NCBI RefSeq assembly: GCF_000013005.1
Contig: NC_007722.1
Location: 1,989,501 to 2,053,500 of the forward strand
Length of the DNA: 64,000 nt
Reading direction: 5' to 3'
Source of the DNA: Erythrobacter litoralis HTCC2594
Lineage (GTDB): Bacteria > Pseudomonadota > Alphaproteobacteria > Sphingomonadales > Sphingomonadaceae
Shown here: positions 63,501-64,000 of the stretch, in pieces
Position numbering within the stretch: the first letter of the stretch is position 1
Layout of the letters: every line of letters starts with the position of its first letter
Notes under the pieces: generated by a model
Told to the model about the DNA's origin: nothing
Seen by the model: only the letters and a program-made list of their open reading frames with translations
The model's database searches: none
Made by a program: the position numbers and the translations under genes

Positions 63501-64000
63501 TCAGTCGCACGGCGCGACAGTAAGGTCCTCGACCACGACCGAGCCTTGCTCCTCGACGGTAATTTCGTAGTCCTGCGCGAAGCAAATCCCCAGCCGCCTC
63601 GCTTGTCCGGCATCGAGCGCCACGCTGTAGTTGCCCGGTAGGACCCGCTCGAAGAAGTAATATCCGTCGACTTCGGACTTGGCCGAGGCGGCCGTTTGGC
63701 CCTCGCTGTCCTTGAGCAAGAGGCGGACGCCGGAGACCGAGCGCTGCTTGCCACCTTGAGCGATGGTGACCGTGCCTTCGACTTCGCTCATCTCGACGAT
63801 CGGGACATCGATCTGCTGGATACGCCCGGCCCTGGGCACGATCTCCACACCCGGCTGGGTGGTAGCGAGTGTTATGTCGGGCAGCGTCCCTTCGTCGATC
63901 CGCACACTGACCGGGCGCCCGTTGCCCAGACCGCGCAAGCGGGCGACGCCATCCGTGTCGGTGCTGGCGGTGGAGTTGAACGCGGCGAAGCCGATCTCCG
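63501..64000 (-). CDS. Carboxypeptidase-regulatory-like / surface protein, C-terminal part
   Basis: The frame is open from 64000 to a stop at 63501 (about 166 residues). It reads …FNSTASTDTDGVARLRGLG, then a segment TLPDITLATTQPGVEIVPRAGRIQQIDVPIV, then a beta-sandwich VEGTVTIAQGGKQRSVSGVRLLLKDSEG…EVDGYYFFERVLPGNYSVALD. That last part is the carboxypeptidase regulatory-like or SdrD-B-like fold found in large secreted or outer-membrane proteins. The N-terminus lies outside the window, so localisation is not visible. It converges with the aldo/keto reductase gene, 6 bp apart. Confidence 0.65.
   Translation of the reverse strand, partial: EIGFAAFNSTASTDTDGVARLRGLGNGRPVSVRIDEGTLPDITLATTQPGVEIVPRAGRIQQIDVPIVEMSEVEGTVTIAQGGKQRSVSGVRLLLKDSEGQTAASAKSEVDGYYFFERVLPGNYSVALDAGQARRLGICFAQDYEITVEEQGSVVVEDLTVAPCD

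Overview
The window is high-GC chromosomal DNA from an alphaproteobacterium, most likely a sphingomonad of the Erythrobacteraceae (Erythrobacter/Qipengyuania type). The evidence is a crtY-crtI-crtB carotenoid operon, methionine synthase split into two genes, an ArsR-methyltransferase fusion ahead of metF, a CYP153-like P450, DUF6356 and many small exported proteins of sphingomonad style. No rRNA, plasmid replication gene or CRISPR array is visible. One tRNA gene is present, and an integrative element occupies its 3' end.

Layout: 1-5.8 kb holds an EF-hand fragment, a decayed monooxygenase remnant and an oxidative cluster (P450, GST-like, nitronate monooxygenase-like, flavin monooxygenase, thioesterase). 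5.9-16.4 kb holds a secreted repeat protein, a degenerate receiver-like protein, four exported hydrolases and a MipA-type porin. 16.5-20.8 kb is crtY-crtI-LOG-crtB, with every junction overlapping by 4 nt. 20.9-31.5 kb carries a two-subunit biotin-dependent acyl-CoA carboxylase, an MFS exporter, DNA polymerase IV, a Nudix hydrolase, 6-phosphogluconolactonase, Dps and an SDR. A minus-strand operon (AKR, GMC oxidoreductase, FkbM methyltransferase, YeiH, DUF6356) runs from 34.6 to 30.2 kb.

The accessory region is 34,599-39,945: a 5.3-kb element bounded by an 18-bp direct repeat of the 3' end (with CCA) of tRNA-Gly(CCC). Next to the tRNA is a P4-type tyrosine recombinase. Inside is a merR / merT / Cys-rich GDCCVxC / flavoprotein reductase / membrane protein cassette, itself enclosed by 120-bp imperfect inverted repeats with no transposase. 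The reductase lacks both the N-terminal heavy-metal domain and the C-terminal Cys-Cys of classical MerA, so this looks like a non-canonical mercury detoxification unit. It is the best candidate for an under-described system here.

40.1-48.3 kb holds a near-complete valine route (MmsA, isobutyryl-CoA dehydrogenase, enoyl-CoA hydratase, 3-hydroxyisobutyryl-CoA hydrolase, MmsB) interrupted by a run of small Cys-paired secreted proteins. Its propionyl-CoA product could feed the carboxylase at 21-24 kb. 48.5-51.4 kb has an Nmad3-domain protein, a nucleotidyltransferase and a flippase. 51.4-56.2 kb is gcvT-gcvH-gcvPA-gcvPB on the minus strand behind a tandem glycine riboswitch. 56.3-62.4 kb is the methionine operon ArsR-MT / metF / metH N-terminal part / GNAT / metH C-terminal part, with 4-nt overlaps throughout. 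The window ends with an aldo/keto reductase and the C-terminus of a carboxypeptidase-regulatory-like protein.

Three copies of one intergenic palindromic element (24.4, 46.2 and 54.4 kb) and one element of a second family (22.8 kb) are scattered in the core regions. All calls are by eye from sequence; no database search was run.
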